From contig CAZXCK010000026.1 in the NCBI GenBank assembly GCA_964639225.1, positions 1 to 36,274 on the forward strand: a DNA stretch of 36,274 bases, written 5' to 3'. Below are positions 15,146 through 24,212 of the stretch, piece by piece (positions within the stretch are counted from its first letter, which is position 1; each line of letters begins with the position of its first letter). Source of the stretch: CAZXCK01 sp964639225. Lineage in GTDB: Bacteria; Chloroflexota; Anaerolineae; Aggregatilineales; Phototrophicaceae. Below the pieces are notes generated by a model. It saw only the letters and a program-made list of their open reading frames with translations. It did no database searches and had not been told where the DNA came from. A program made the position numbers and the translations under genes.

Positions 15146-17407
15146 ATGTCGTTTCCTCTCAACACTACCATGGTGCTGGTCAATGGAGCGACTCTGGCTC
15201 TGGCATTAAGTTTTCTACTGCTGCTCATCTGGCAGGACGCTAAAAAAGAACAGAATCAGTTCTTCGCCAGTTTTCTGCTGCTGGTGATGCTCTGGAATGT
15301 GGGATCACTTTTGCTTCAAGGCAGCCTGCTGGTTGGCGACTCCGACGCGCTATCTGCCCTGGCCCTGACCATGATCGAGCTGGGGTTCACCGGTTCCAGC
15401 GTGGCGATCTATATCCTGACTACAATTCTAATCGGTATACACAGCCGCAATTTTCGATGGTTGGCCTTCGCCAGTTTGCTGCTTATTGTTGGCTATCGTG
15501 TCTTTCTGATTGCGAGCCAGGCGCATGTTCCGGCCAGCACGGCGGACTCTGTAATAGCCTACAGTTTTCAACCACTATTCATTATCTTCTATCTGACCTT
15601 CGATGGGCTGACGCTGCTGCTGTTATGGCGTTACCGCCGCAAGATTCGCTCACGTGTGCTGGTGTCAGGCATCGTGTTATTCCTGCTGGGGCAGAGCCTG
15701 ATCTTCGTTAACCCAGCACTGCCTGTCATGTCATTCTCAACGATTGTCAGTGCTTCGGGCGCGCTGCTAATGTGCTTTGCCATCGTCCAGCAGGAGATCA
15801 TCACACCTTTATCGGAGCGTACATCACAGATTGAGGCCATGCATCGCGTGAGTCTGGCGATTTCCAGCCAGATTGACATTGATACGGTGCTGGACGAGAT
15901 TGCCGTCCAGGCAGCGGGCTGGCTGAACGCCGACGGGGTCGGTATTTTTCTCGTGCGTGCCGACAGCACCACCGGCGACCGTGTACTGCATCTGGAAACC
16001 GTGCACGGGCTACCAACACACTATATGGGGGCGGAGATACTGATTGGTCGTGGTGTAGCTGGCAAGGCAGCACACAACCAGCAAACGATATTTCTGGAAA
16101 ACTATAACCGCGACTGGCAAGGCGAAGATGATCTACCATTTGCTCGCGAGACATTTGGCTCGGTCATCTGCGCACCAATGATGTATGCAGGCAACAATAT
16201 CGGTGTGCTGATGGTGATTGCCAGCCAGCAGGGCCATCTGCTCAACCTGCATGATGTCCATTTGCTGGAATTGTTGAGCGCGCAGGCCGCTGTTGCTATC
16301 GCACACAGCCAGCTATTCGCTGAGCAGCAGCAGCTCAACAATCAGGTGGAAGCTGCTCACAGCCAGTTGGAAACGGTGCTATCCAGTACCGATAATCCGG
16401 TGGTGGCGATCGACCGGCATTTTCGCCTGATTTTTGCCAACACAGCCGCCAGAAGTCTTTTTGATGTGGAACAGCAGCAGTCAATTGTCCCACACGTCCC
16501 TCGTTCAGCTTTTCCGCATGACTATCGTACAGCACTACGCGACATCCGCCGTAAGGGTGGCCATGTCTATGAAGTAAACCTGGATGATCGGGTATTTCTC
16601 TGTCACCTGGCAACATTGAGTACCGGCGGTACCGATGGATGGGTGGCCGTTCTGAACGATGTCACACAGCTTAAAGAGTTGGACCGTATGAAAAGCGAGA
16701 TGGTGCGCATGGCAAGCCACGATCTCAAGAACCCACTCATGGGTGCGATGGCTTACCTCGATCTATTGCGTGATGATCTCGCTGAAATTGATTATCACGG
16801 TGCTGAAGAGACGATCCATACGATTGAGTGGCAACTGGAGCGCATGAACCGGCTTATTCGTGGCATTCTGGACATTGAACGGTTGCGAACCATATCGGCT
16901 TATCTGGAAGTCTGTTCGCCAAGTGAGATTGTGAACGCCGCCATCGCTGAAATAGCCCATCAGCTACAGGTTCGACAGATTGAGCTGCACGTATCAATCG
17001 AGGACCATGTGCCTACCTTCTGGGCAGACAAAGAACAGTTTGAACGCGCAATAATCAACCTGATAGAAAATGCGATCAAGTTCTCGTTGACAGACGCCAG
17101 CATCCACATTGAAGTCCGTGCAGAGGGTCGATGGATTGTCTTTTGCGTGCGCGACAATGGCGTTGGTATTCCGGCCAGCATTCAGCCACGCATCTTTGAC
17201 CGCTTCTTTCGCGGACAGCAGGAAGGTGTTGAGCATGTCACAGGGTCTGGCCTGGGATTGAGCCTGGTCAAAACCATTGTCGAGAATCATAACGGGAAAA
17301 TCTGGTTTGAAAGTGAGCAAAAGATAGGAACCACGTTTTTTGTCTCGGTTCCAGCGGTAGAAAATGTTATGCTTGAGGCGAACACTTCGCAGATGGGTCA
17401 GTCGTAA
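15146..17407 (+). CDS. Membrane sensor histidine kinase (7TM-GAF-PAS-HisKA-HATPase)
   Basis: A 753-residue kinase. Residues 5-225 contain about seven hydrophobic helices (a 7TM sensor region). Residues about 235-385 are a GAF domain and about 415-510 a PAS-like domain. The HisKA box is SHDLKNPL with phospho-acceptor H525. The HATPase domain has the N box NLIENAIKFS, G1 DNGVGIP and G2 GSGLGLSLVK. It is co-transcribed with the preceding regulator, its likely partner. The signal is unknown: the GAF domain could bind a small molecule, and the 7TM part could sense the membrane or a ligand. Confidence 0.92.
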   Translation: MSFPLNTTMVLVNGATLALALSFLLLLIWQDAKKEQNQFFASFLLLVMLWNVGSLLLQGSLLVGDSDALSALALTMIELGFTGSSVAIYILTTILIGIHSRNFRWLAFASLLLIVGYRVFLIASQAHVPASTADSVIAYSFQPLFIIFYLTFDGLTLLLLWRYRRKIRSRVLVSGIVLFLLGQSLIFVNPALPVMSFSTIVSASGALLMCFAIVQQEIITPLSERTSQIEAMHRVSLAISSQIDIDTVLDEIAVQAAGWLNADGVGIFLVRADSTTGDRVLHLETVHGLPTHYMGAEILIGRGVAGKAAHNQQTIFLENYNRDWQGEDDLPFARETFGSVICAPMMYAGNNIGVLMVIASQQGHLLNLHDVHLLELLSAQAAVAIAHSQLFAEQQQLNNQVEAAHSQLETVLSSTDNPVVAIDRHFRLIFANTAARSLFDVEQQQSIVPHVPRSAFPHDYRTALRDIRRKGGHVYEVNLDDRVFLCHLATLSTGGTDGWVAVLNDVTQLKELDRMKSEMVRMASHDLKNPLMGAMAYLDLLRDDLAEIDYHGAEETIHTIEWQLERMNRLIRGILDIERLRTISAYLEVCSPSEIVNAAIAEIAHQLQVRQIELHVSIEDHVPTFWADKEQFERAIINLIENAIKFSLTDASIHIEVRAEGRWIVFCVRDNGVGIPASIQPRIFDRFFRGQQEGVEHVTGSGLGLSLVKTIVENHNGKIWFESEQKIGTTFFVSVPAVENVMLEANTSQMGQS

Positions 17408-17434
17408 CCATCTTATTTCATAAGGAGTACGCCA

Positions 17435-18442
17435 TTGCGTTACCTGTCACTCTCCAGTATCGCTTTTGTACTTTGTCTGGCTTTTGTTTTTCAGCCGCAG
17501 ATCGCCCTTGCACGCACAGCCACACCAACCCCGCCGGCGCCATCTAAAACCCCGGAGCCGTCCACTACCGCTGTTGAAGAGCCACAGGCTGAACCAATAG
17601 CAACCAGCGAGCACACGCCACTGCCGCGCCCATTCACACAGACGGACTTACAGGTGCTGACAGGCAATGTCCAGCGTCCCAATGGCGTCATATGGTATAA
17701 CGATAAACTCTACAGTGTTTGCAACGGGGACTGGACTCTATATGAGTTGGACGCTGTAACCGGCTCCACCCAGAGTTATATTTATGGGGTACGTAACGGG
17801 CATACGCTGCTCATCGATGAGCTGGACGAGGATGCGTTCGACATATGGGTACCGGATTATGATACCAACACGCTGCTGCGCGTGAATCCGGTACGGGCGC
17901 CGCAACCCGTAGCAACCGATTTACAAGGACCATGGGGCATCGCCTGGCAGGACGACGAGCACTTCCTCATCTCCAATCTGACCGGTAATAATCTGGTCCG
18001 GGTGAGCCGTGACGGTGAAGTCGAGGAAGTTATGAACGGGCTGCGCTCGCCAACCGGTGTCGCCGTGAATGACGACGTCGTGTTTGTGGCCAACAACGGC
18101 AGCGCACGCCGATCCATTGAGTGGGTTGGACTGGACGAGCTGCTGGAAGGTGATGCCGAATCGAGTCCGTTGGTGACTGGACTGCAAAACACAACCGGCC
18201 TGGTTGTCGGACCGGACGGTATGCTTTACTTTGCCTATGCACTGGGAACACGTGGCGTGGTCGGTCGGGTTGATCCGGCACTCTGTATGGAAAATGGCGG
18301 CTGCACCAACGATCAGACTGAGGTCGTGCTGTATACCGAGCTGGCAGCGCCACTGGCTGGTTTGACGTTATCCGATGATATGCGTCTGTTCATTCACACC
18401 ATCTACCGACCAGAGATTTACTGGGTACAGTTACCGCAGTAA
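17435..18442 (+). CDS. Exported beta-propeller-like (NHL/SMP-30-like) protein
   Basis: A 335-residue protein of unknown function. Residues 1-26 form a signal peptide (MRYLSLSSIAFVLCLAFVF, cleavage near ALA-RT). A Pro/Thr/Glu-rich linker covers about 27-68. The remainder consists of repeated short blades of the NHL/SMP-30 style (RPNGVIWYNDKLY, GPWGIAWQDDEHFL, SPTGVAVNDDVVFV, NTTGLVVGPDGMLY), suggesting a six-bladed propeller outside the membrane. The start is TTG, fixed by AAGGAG (17422-17427) seven bases upstream. It lies 27 nt after the kinase gene and is probably co-transcribed, so it could be an accessory to signal perception. That role is an inference. Confidence 0.8.
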   Translation: MRYLSLSSIAFVLCLAFVFQPQIALARTATPTPPAPSKTPEPSTTAVEEPQAEPIATSEHTPLPRPFTQTDLQVLTGNVQRPNGVIWYNDKLYSVCNGDWTLYELDAVTGSTQSYIYGVRNGHTLLIDELDEDAFDIWVPDYDTNTLLRVNPVRAPQPVATDLQGPWGIAWQDDEHFLISNLTGNNLVRVSRDGEVEEVMNGLRSPTGVAVNDDVVFVANNGSARRSIEWVGLDELLEGDAESSPLVTGLQNTTGLVVGPDGMLYFAYALGTRGVVGRVDPALCMENGGCTNDQTEVVLYTELAAPLAGLTLSDDMRLFIHTIYRPEIYWVQLPQ

Positions 18443-18452
18443 AGGATTTTTG

Positions 18453-18487
18453 GCTGGCGACGTCATTTGCCGAGTGGCGTCGCCAGC
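18453..18487. repeat. 10-bp inverted repeat at convergent gene ends
   Basis: GCTGGCGACG (18453-18462) and CGTCGCCAGC (18478-18487) form a perfect 10-bp stem around a 15-nt loop. It sits between the propeller gene (ends 18442) and the small membrane gene (ends 18463) and overlaps the latter's last codons. Position suggests a bidirectional termination or mRNA 3'-end element. Neither strand has a T-run directly after the stem, so classical intrinsic termination is doubtful. Confidence 0.5.
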
Positions 18488-18708
18488 AGCAGTCCAATCA
18501 ATGCAGCCAGTATGCCTACATGCAGCAGCAGCACGCCAGCCAGTTCCAACCACATGTTACCGGCAAAAACATCAATCAAGTGGACAACCAGACTGGCGAT
18601 AATTAACACAATGCCGACCACGACTGGCAGGCCCCGCTGACGAGCCAGCATATTTGAAACACGCTGAAGCAATTGGGTGAGCAGTGGTGATTCGTCAAGA
18701 CGCCTCAA
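18463..18708 (-). CDS. Small two-helix membrane protein
   Basis: An 81-residue ORF with two hydrophobic segments, about residues 27-49 (VVVGIVLIIASLVVHLI) and 52-76, and a charged N-terminus. The start is TTG, with AGGTG a few bases upstream that overlaps the end of hflX. It lies 12 nt after hflX on the same strand, so it is probably in that operon. I recognise no family. The hydrophobic pattern and spacing support a real gene, but a chance ORF cannot be excluded. Confidence 0.55.
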   Translation of the reverse strand: MRRLDESPLLTQLLQRVSNMLARQRGLPVVVGIVLIIASLVVHLIDVFAGNMWLELAGVLLLHVGILAALIGLLLATPLGK

Positions 18709-18720
18709 GTGAGCACCTCA

Positions 18721-20028
18721 TCATCCGCGAACCAGATAAGCCCGGAATCGGTCGAGTATCTCGGGAGACATCTGCACACGTAACAGTACGCCATCGCGTG
18801 TGTGCTCCTGATGCTCCACAGTGGCTGTCTCAAAGAGGTGCGACACGAGGTCCCCACGATCATAGGGCAGCAACAGCTTAACTGACTGGCTTTGTGCGGT
18901 CAGCGCCTCGGAGATTGCCTCGCTCAATTTATCGATTCCTGTACCGTCTTTGGCAGAAATCATCACATGAGAATGATAAAGATCGCTGTCGGCAGGCAGC
19001 GATGGCGGGGGTCCGGACCATTTGTCCATTTTGTTCCAGACCAAGACACGTGGTACTGCCGGTACATCAATCTCAGCGAGTGTATCTTCAACCGATTCGA
19101 TGTGCTGGCAAACATTAGGGTGCGATATATCGACAACGTGCAGCAGCAAGTCCGCTTCGGTGATCTCTTCCAGGGTGGCCCGAAAAGCTGCGATTAACGT
19201 CGTGGGTAGTTTCTGAATAAAGCCCACAGTGTCGGTCAGCAGCACCTGACGACCTGATGCCAGCGTAAGGCGGCGCGTCGTTGGGTCGAGCGTAGCAAAC
19301 AACTGATCGGCAGCGTACGTGTCGGCTCCGGTCAGCGCGGTGAGTACTGTTGATTTGCCAGCATTAGTGTAGCCAACCAACGCGACAACGGGCACCCCGG
19401 CCTGGGTTCTTTGTTCGCGGTAACGGCTGCGATGCTGGCGAACCTGCTCCAGTTCGCGCTTAAGCTTGGTTATACGACGGCCAATCTCGCGCCGATCGAC
19501 TTCCAACTGAGTCTCACCGGGGCCACGCAGACCGACACCACCAGCCGAGCCAGCGCCGCCCGCCTGACGTGCAAGGTGTGTCCATTGGCGAGTCAGGCGG
19601 GGCAGGCGATATTCATACTGGGCCAGTTCAACCTGGAGTGAACCCTCGCGGGTATGTGCGTGTTGGGCAAAAATATCAAGGATCAGTGCCGATCGATCCA
19701 ACACTTTGATCTCATCACCAAGACGTTTTTCCAGTTCGCGCTGATGACGAGGAGAAAGCTCATCGTCAAAGATAACAACCTTTGCACCCAGTTCCTCAAC
19801 AGATGCCTTGATTTCTTCAACCTTACCCGAACCAACAAATGTCGCGGGGCTGATCTGGTTGACAATCTGGGAAGTTGCGCCAATCACCTCCATGCCGGCT
19901 GTATCGGCCAGCAAGGCAAGTTCCTTAAGCGAATCATCGACACTGAGCAGGGGCTGACTACCACGCACACCCAGACCAACGAGAAAGGCTTTTTCTACTA
20001 ATGCTTCAGGCTCGTAATATTCTTTCAT
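18721..20028 (-). CDS. hflX: Ribosome-associated GTPase HflX
   Basis: A 435-residue GTPase that binds the 50S subunit and splits or rescues stalled ribosomes. The N-terminal HflX domain spans about 15-205, with the conserved Gly-rich linker around GGVGLRGPGETQLEVDRR. The G domain shows G1 GYTNAGKST (219-227), G3 DTVGF (266-270) and G4 NKMD (332-335). A short C-terminal extension follows. It lies 24 nt downstream of the aminotransferase gene on the same strand, so the two are likely co-transcribed. Confidence 0.95.
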   Translation of the reverse strand: MKEYYEPEALVEKAFLVGLGVRGSQPLLSVDDSLKELALLADTAGMEVIGATSQIVNQISPATFVGSGKVEEIKASVEELGAKVVIFDDELSPRHQRELEKRLGDEIKVLDRSALILDIFAQHAHTREGSLQVELAQYEYRLPRLTRQWTHLARQAGGAGSAGGVGLRGPGETQLEVDRREIGRRITKLKRELEQVRQHRSRYREQRTQAGVPVVALVGYTNAGKSTVLTALTGADTYAADQLFATLDPTTRRLTLASGRQVLLTDTVGFIQKLPTTLIAAFRATLEEITEADLLLHVVDISHPNVCQHIESVEDTLAEIDVPAVPRVLVWNKMDKWSGPPPSLPADSDLYHSHVMISAKDGTGIDKLSEAISEALTAQSQSVKLLLPYDRGDLVSHLFETATVEHQEHTRDGVLLRVQMSPEILDRFRAYLVRG

Positions 20029-20052
20029 AAACGCTCGCTGAACACTGTCACG

Positions 20053-21222
20053 TTAACGATTAGCATACCATGACTGTAGTCGTTCAAGGGCAATCTCCAA
20101 TTGATCATCAGGCACACCCAGGCTAATGCGCACATGTTGAGCACCACCAGGGCCATAAGCCAAACCGGGCGCAATCGAAACATGCGCCTGTGTGAGCGCA
20201 TCCTCTACATATTGGGTCATATCACCGCCTTCGACCCTGGCCCATACGTATAATGCACCACCGGGCACACGCGCACTCAAACCGATCAAGGGCAGGGCAG
20301 CCATGATACGGTCGCGGCGGCGCTGATATACCGCGTTTCGCTCTTCTATCCAGGATGACGATATACTGCTAAGGGCTTCGGACCCGGCATCATAGATCGC
20401 TTTGAAGTGACCGCTATCAATGTTGCTTTTCACACGGAGCAGATCACTGATCGCATTTTCGGGGCCGACGGCTGCGCCCAAACGCCAACCCGCCATATTA
20501 TAGCTTTTAGAGAAGGAGAACAACTCGACGGTATGCGAGCGACCTACGTTCGTCTGCAGCGCACTGGGCGCTTTGTATCCATCATAAACGACATCGATAT
20601 AGGCGTTATCTGACACCAGCAGAATATCATGCTCGACACAGAATGCTGCCAGGCGCTCATAAAACGACTGCTCAACGGTGACACCTGTCGGATTGTTCGG
20701 ATAATTAACCCATAGCAAACGCGCGCGTCCCAGGACATCAACTGGGATCGCCGCCAGGTCGGGGAGGAAGTCATTATCCTCGCGTACAGGTACCCAGTGA
20801 ACATCACCGCCGGCCAGCAGTGCTCCCATTGAATACGACGGATAGCCAATATCGGGCACAAGCGCGATATCACCTTTGTCCAGATAGGCCAGCGACAGAT
20901 TGACAATGCCCTCTTTGCTGCCGATCAACGGCAAAACCTCTTTGTCCGGGTGTAACTTCACGTCAAATCGCCGCTGGTAATAATCAGCCACAGCGCGCCG
21001 AAACGCAGCGTCACCGCGATAACCCGTATAGCCATGATTGGCCGGGTCCGCTGCGGATGCAGCCAGTTTATCAACAACATCAGCCGGCGGTGGCATATCT
21101 GGATTACCAATATCCAGGCGAATTACATTGATCCCCTGAGCCTGGAGTTCACGCAGACGGTCACCAATGACCGAGAACACGTATGGGGGAAGATTGTTCA
21201 AGCGCTCTGAGCGAGGAGGCAT
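20053..21222 (-). CDS. Class I/II aminotransferase, LL-diaminopimelate aminotransferase-like
   Basis: A 389-residue PLP enzyme. The Schiff-base lysine is K239 in SFSKSYNMAGWRLG. Substrate and PLP contacts are seen in YPNNPTG (174-180) and SDNAYIDVVYDG, and the C-terminal Arg in HVRISLG. N-terminal GNPDMPPP and YTGYRGDAAFRRAVADYY resemble the DapL/AspC-like group in many Chloroflexota and cyanobacteria. If DapL, it makes LL-diaminopimelate directly from tetrahydrodipicolinate for lysine and cell-wall synthesis. Another 2-oxo acid specificity is possible; the family is certain, the substrate is not. Confidence 0.8.
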   Translation of the reverse strand: MPPRSERLNNLPPYVFSVIGDRLRELQAQGINVIRLDIGNPDMPPPADVVDKLAASAADPANHGYTGYRGDAAFRRAVADYYQRRFDVKLHPDKEVLPLIGSKEGIVNLSLAYLDKGDIALVPDIGYPSYSMGALLAGGDVHWVPVREDNDFLPDLAAIPVDVLGRARLLWVNYPNNPTGVTVEQSFYERLAAFCVEHDILLVSDNAYIDVVYDGYKAPSALQTNVGRSHTVELFSFSKSYNMAGWRLGAAVGPENAISDLLRVKSNIDSGHFKAIYDAGSEALSSISSSWIEERNAVYQRRRDRIMAALPLIGLSARVPGGALYVWARVEGGDMTQYVEDALTQAHVSIAPGLAYGPGGAQHVRISLGVPDDQLEIALERLQSWYANR

Positions 21223-21261
21223 AATGGCACCATTCCAATTTGCAGGTAAAAACAGAAACCG

Positions 21262-21284
21262 AATCCCTGATGCAGACAGGGATT
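21262..21284 (-). terminator. 5'-end hairpin of the aminotransferase transcript, possible terminator
   Basis: AATCCCTG (21262-21269) and CAGGGATT (21277-21284) form an 8-bp stem with a 7-nt loop. On the minus strand it is followed by CGGTTTCTGTTTTTACC, a T-rich tract that starts several bases after the stem. It begins at the predicted start of the promoter at 21292-21320. It may act as a weak terminator for queA, an early attenuator, or a stabilising 5' cap hairpin. Confidence 0.45.
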
Positions 21285-21291
21285 ACGGTTC

Positions 21292-21320
21292 ATTGTAGCC
21301 TTTTCCAGGTTTTGTGACAA
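21292..21320 (-). promoter_or_regulatory. Promoter of the aminotransferase-hflX unit
   Basis: On the minus strand TTGTCA (21315-21320), a 17-nt spacer and TACAAT (21292-21297) each match the consensus at five of six positions. The start is predicted near 21285, about 63 nt upstream of the gene. Confidence 0.7.
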
Positions 21321-21322
21321 TT

Positions 21323-22390
21323 TCACAGAATCAGCATCGCATCGCCAAATGAGTAAAAGCGATAACGCTCCTGCCGGGCCGACTCGTAAGCGGAACGCAT
21401 GAGATCCATGCCTGTGTACGAGCCGATCATCATCAGCAGGGTGGAGCGAGGCAAATGGAAGTTAGTCACCATTGCATCGACGGCACGCCACTTATAGCCG
21501 GGATAGATGAACAGATCAGTGTCCTGTTCAAAGGCGATGACTGGACGCCAGGGACAGCGGTCTTCCGACTCTTGTGGCTGCGATGGGTCGCCACCAGCGC
21601 TGAGGATAGCAGCCGTCTCCAGTGTACGGGCTGTTGTTGTGCCGACAGCTACAATCCGGCCGCCAGCCAACCTGGCATCATTGATAATACGCGCGTTTTC
21701 TGATGTCAGGCGAGCGGATTCGCTGTGAATCCGGTGTTCGGTAATCTGATCTACGCGCACCGGCTGGAATGTATCAAGGCCGATGGTCAGTGTGCAAAAA
21801 GCGAGTTGCACGCCGTGCTCCCGCGCCGCCAGCAGCAAATCGGGTGTAAAGTGCAGACCGGCTGTTGGAGCAGCAGCGGAACCGGTGTTCCGGCTATAGA
21901 TGGTCTGATATCGCTCCTGGTCGGTCAGCGGTGCATGAATATACGGTGGCAGGGGCATCTCGCCGAGTTCATCCAGTAGATCGTCGACGGGTTGGCTGAA
22001 TCGGATGATGCGCTCGGCGTCCGCCAGCATGTCAATAACATCCGCCGTTAGCTGGCCACCGTTGAACCGAATACTCATGCCGGTTTCAGCGCGCTTGCCA
22101 CCTATCAGGACATGCCAGTCCGTTTCGTTCAACTGGCGCAGCAACAGCACCTCGAGCTTGCCGCCTGTATCGGCCCGCTCTCCATGCAGCCTGGCCGGTA
22201 TCACTCGTGTGTCATTAAGAACCAGGACGTCACCCGGGTTCAGATAATCGTAGATATCACGAAACAGTCGATGTTCGATCTCTTGTGTCTGACGGTTGAG
22301 TACCATCAAACGAGAGGCGTCACGCGGTTCTACCGGCTCCTGAGCAATGAGTTCTTCAGGAAGGTCGTAATCAAAATCGCTGATATTCAT
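21323..22390 (-). CDS. queA: S-adenosylmethionine:tRNA ribosyltransferase-isomerase
   Basis: This enzyme transfers the ribosyl group of SAM to preQ1 in tRNA to give epoxyqueuosine. It has 355 residues. It shows the family N-terminus SDFDYDLPEELIAQEPVEPRD, the core VLNDTRVIPARLHG, and PTAGLHFTPDLL. NFHLPRSTLLMMIGSY is near the C-terminus. The frame extends to a TTG at 22414, but ATG 22390 fits the family start. It is 24 nt downstream of ruvB, and ruvB-queA is a common pairing. Confidence 0.95.
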   Translation of the reverse strand: MNISDFDYDLPEELIAQEPVEPRDASRLMVLNRQTQEIEHRLFRDIYDYLNPGDVLVLNDTRVIPARLHGERADTGGKLEVLLLRQLNETDWHVLIGGKRAETGMSIRFNGGQLTADVIDMLADAERIIRFSQPVDDLLDELGEMPLPPYIHAPLTDQERYQTIYSRNTGSAAAPTAGLHFTPDLLLAAREHGVQLAFCTLTIGLDTFQPVRVDQITEHRIHSESARLTSENARIINDARLAGGRIVAVGTTTARTLETAAILSAGGDPSQPQESEDRCPWRPVIAFEQDTDLFIYPGYKWRAVDAMVTNFHLPRSTLLMMIGSYTGMDLMRSAYESARQERYRFYSFGDAMLIL

Positions 22391-22414
22391 GCTAATGATA
22401 TAACCTGTTGACAA

Positions 22415-23458
22415 TCAGAACAAAGTTGGCTGGTCGCTGTTATTATAGCGATCATCAGTGCTTTCGTAGGGAATCCCCATATGCTCATAGGCATGAGGCG
22501 TCGCTATCCGTCCTCTAGGGGTACGGTCCAGAAAACCAAGTTGAAGCAAATATGGCTCGTAGACATCCATAATGGTAGCGCTGTCCTCACTTATAGACGC
22601 GCCAATGGTGTCTAAACCTACCGGCCCACCGCCGAACTTCTCGATTATAGTTGCCAGAATACGACGGTCAATATCATCCAACCCCAGATGGTCGATCTCC
22701 ATTAGCTGCAAGGCCTCGCCGGCCACCGGCCCAGTGATGACACCGCCAGCACGAGTCTGGGCATAATCGCGCACACGGCGCAGCAGGCGCAGGGCCACAC
22801 GCGGCGTGCCTCGCGATCGACGGGCGATCTCTGAAGTTCCCTCGGGCCTGACTTCGACCTGCAGCAGTTGAGCCGCACGACTGATAATATGCTCCATCGC
22901 CGATTGATCATAGAAGTCCAGCCGGAAATTTGCACCGAAGCGGTCGCGCAGCGGGCCAGCTAACAGCGCCAGCCGTGTCGTCGCGCCGATGATGGTAAAG
23001 CGAGGCAGATTAAGCCGCACATTTTTGGCTGCTGGCCCCTTGCCAATAACGATATCCAGTTTGAAGTCCTCCATAGCAGGATAGAGGACTTCTTCAACCG
23101 CGCGTCCCAGTCGATGCACTTCATCGATAAACAGGATGTCTCCCTGTTTCATGTGGGTGAGTATGGCCGCCAGATCGCCAGCGCGCTCGATTGACGGACC
23201 GGCAGTGACGTGTATACGTGCACCCATCTCGTTGGCGATCACATGGGCGAGTGAAGTCTTGCCCAGACCCGGCGGACCATAAAACAGAACGTGGTCGACT
23301 GGTTCCTGGCGAGCAAGGGCAGCCTCGATGATGATCTTCAAGTTTTCACGCACACGGTCCTGCCCGACGATATCGTGCAGATACTGTGGGCGCAGGGCCA
23401 GGTTTTCCTGGTCACTACGCCGCCTGGACCCGCCGACAACGCGCCCATCATCTGACAT
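22415..23458 (-). CDS. ruvB: Holliday junction branch-migration ATPase RuvB
   Basis: A 347-residue AAA+ motor that drives branch migration with RuvA. Walker A GPPGLGKTS is at 61-69, Walker B DE at 112-113 (LFIDEVHRL), and sensor GATTRLALL and arginine finger GPLRDRFG follow. The C-terminal winged helix includes GPVGLDTIGA and the EPYLLQLGFLDRTPRGR motif. ATG 23458 is chosen (GGAG about 9 nt before); the open frame extends to 23587 but runs through its own promoter. No ruvA or ruvC lies in the window. Confidence 0.96.
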   Translation of the reverse strand: MSDDGRVVGGSRRRSDQENLALRPQYLHDIVGQDRVRENLKIIIEAALARQEPVDHVLFYGPPGLGKTSLAHVIANEMGARIHVTAGPSIERAGDLAAILTHMKQGDILFIDEVHRLGRAVEEVLYPAMEDFKLDIVIGKGPAAKNVRLNLPRFTIIGATTRLALLAGPLRDRFGANFRLDFYDQSAMEHIISRAAQLLQVEVRPEGTSEIARRSRGTPRVALRLLRRVRDYAQTRAGGVITGPVAGEALQLMEIDHLGLDDIDRRILATIIEKFGGGPVGLDTIGASISEDSATIMDVYEPYLLQLGFLDRTPRGRIATPHAYEHMGIPYESTDDRYNNSDQPTLF

Positions 23459-23493
23459 GAGACTGCTCCAGTTGACGATATGTTCTAAACTCG

Positions 23494-23521
23494 AGTATAG
23501 CCGATGGCGTTTTTCCTGCAA
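23494..23521 (-). promoter_or_regulatory. Promoter of ruvB-queA
   Basis: On the minus strand TTGCAG (23516-23521), a 16-nt spacer and TATACT (23494-23499). It diverges from the upp promoter; their -35 boxes are only 8 nt apart. Confidence 0.6.
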
Positions 23522-23529
23522 TGGTCGCT

Positions 23530-23558
23530 TTGACAAGTTCCACCGGGCCACGTAGAAT
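23530..23558 (+). promoter_or_regulatory. Promoter of upp
   Basis: A perfect TTGACA (23530-23535), a 17-nt spacer and TAGAAT (23553-23558). The start is expected near 23565, about 20 nt before the ATG. Confidence 0.8.
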
Positions 23559-23585
23559 GTGGCTTGCACCTGATGGGAGGACACC

Positions 23586-24209
23586 ATGTCAATCGTTCAT
23601 GTCTCGCAGCACCCACTGGTTCTGCACAAACTTACGATGCTGCGCGATGTACAAACTGATCATCGCGCTTTCCGCGAACTGGTCTATGAGTTAGCACTGC
23701 TGTTGTGTTATGAAGCAACTCAGGACCTGCATCTGCAATCGGTCAATGTGACCACGCCCATGGGGGAAGCTCCTGGCCAGAAGGCCAAAGAAACAATCGG
23801 CCTGGTGCCAATTCTTCGCGCTGGCCTGGGTCTGGTCGATGGTGTAATGGATCTCATTCCGAACGTACAGGTATGGCACCTTGGTATTTACCGGGATGAA
23901 CACACACTGCGCCCAGTGGAATACTACAACAAGCTGCCAACTGAACCCACGGTCGACGTATGCCTGGTGCTGGACCCAATGCTGGCAACTGGCGGTTCGG
24001 CGGTGGCCGCTGTCGATGTGCTTAAGCGCTGGGGCGTTTCTCGTATCAAGTTTCTGGGCCTCATCGCTGCGCCAGAAGGTATCGCGCGCCTTTCATCCGC
24101 TCATCCAAACGTTCCGATCCACGTAGCAGCCATCGACGAACGGTTGAACGATGTTGGTTTTATCCTTCCGGGGTTGGGAGACGCAGGAGATCGCCAGTTT
24201 GGCACATAA
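23586..24209 (+). CDS. upp: Uracil phosphoribosyltransferase
   Basis: This enzyme salvages uracil to UMP with PRPP. It has 207 residues, normal length. The PRPP loop LDPMLATGGS is at 129-138, with the N-terminal HPLVLHKLTMLRD and the uracil-binding C-terminus GFILPGLGDAGDRQFGT. GGGAGG (23575-23580) is a strong SD. The next gene starts 3 nt after its stop, so the two are co-transcribed. Confidence 0.97.
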   Translation: MSIVHVSQHPLVLHKLTMLRDVQTDHRAFRELVYELALLLCYEATQDLHLQSVNVTTPMGEAPGQKAKETIGLVPILRAGLGLVDGVMDLIPNVQVWHLGIYRDEHTLRPVEYYNKLPTEPTVDVCLVLDPMLATGGSAVAAVDVLKRWGVSRIKFLGLIAAPEGIARLSSAHPNVPIHVAAIDERLNDVGFILPGLGDAGDRQFGT

Positions 24210-24212
24210 CCG

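Noticed and set aside
23459..23587. N-terminal extension of ruvB
   Set aside because: It covers the divergent promoters, and the family begins at MSDDGR with a suitable SD.
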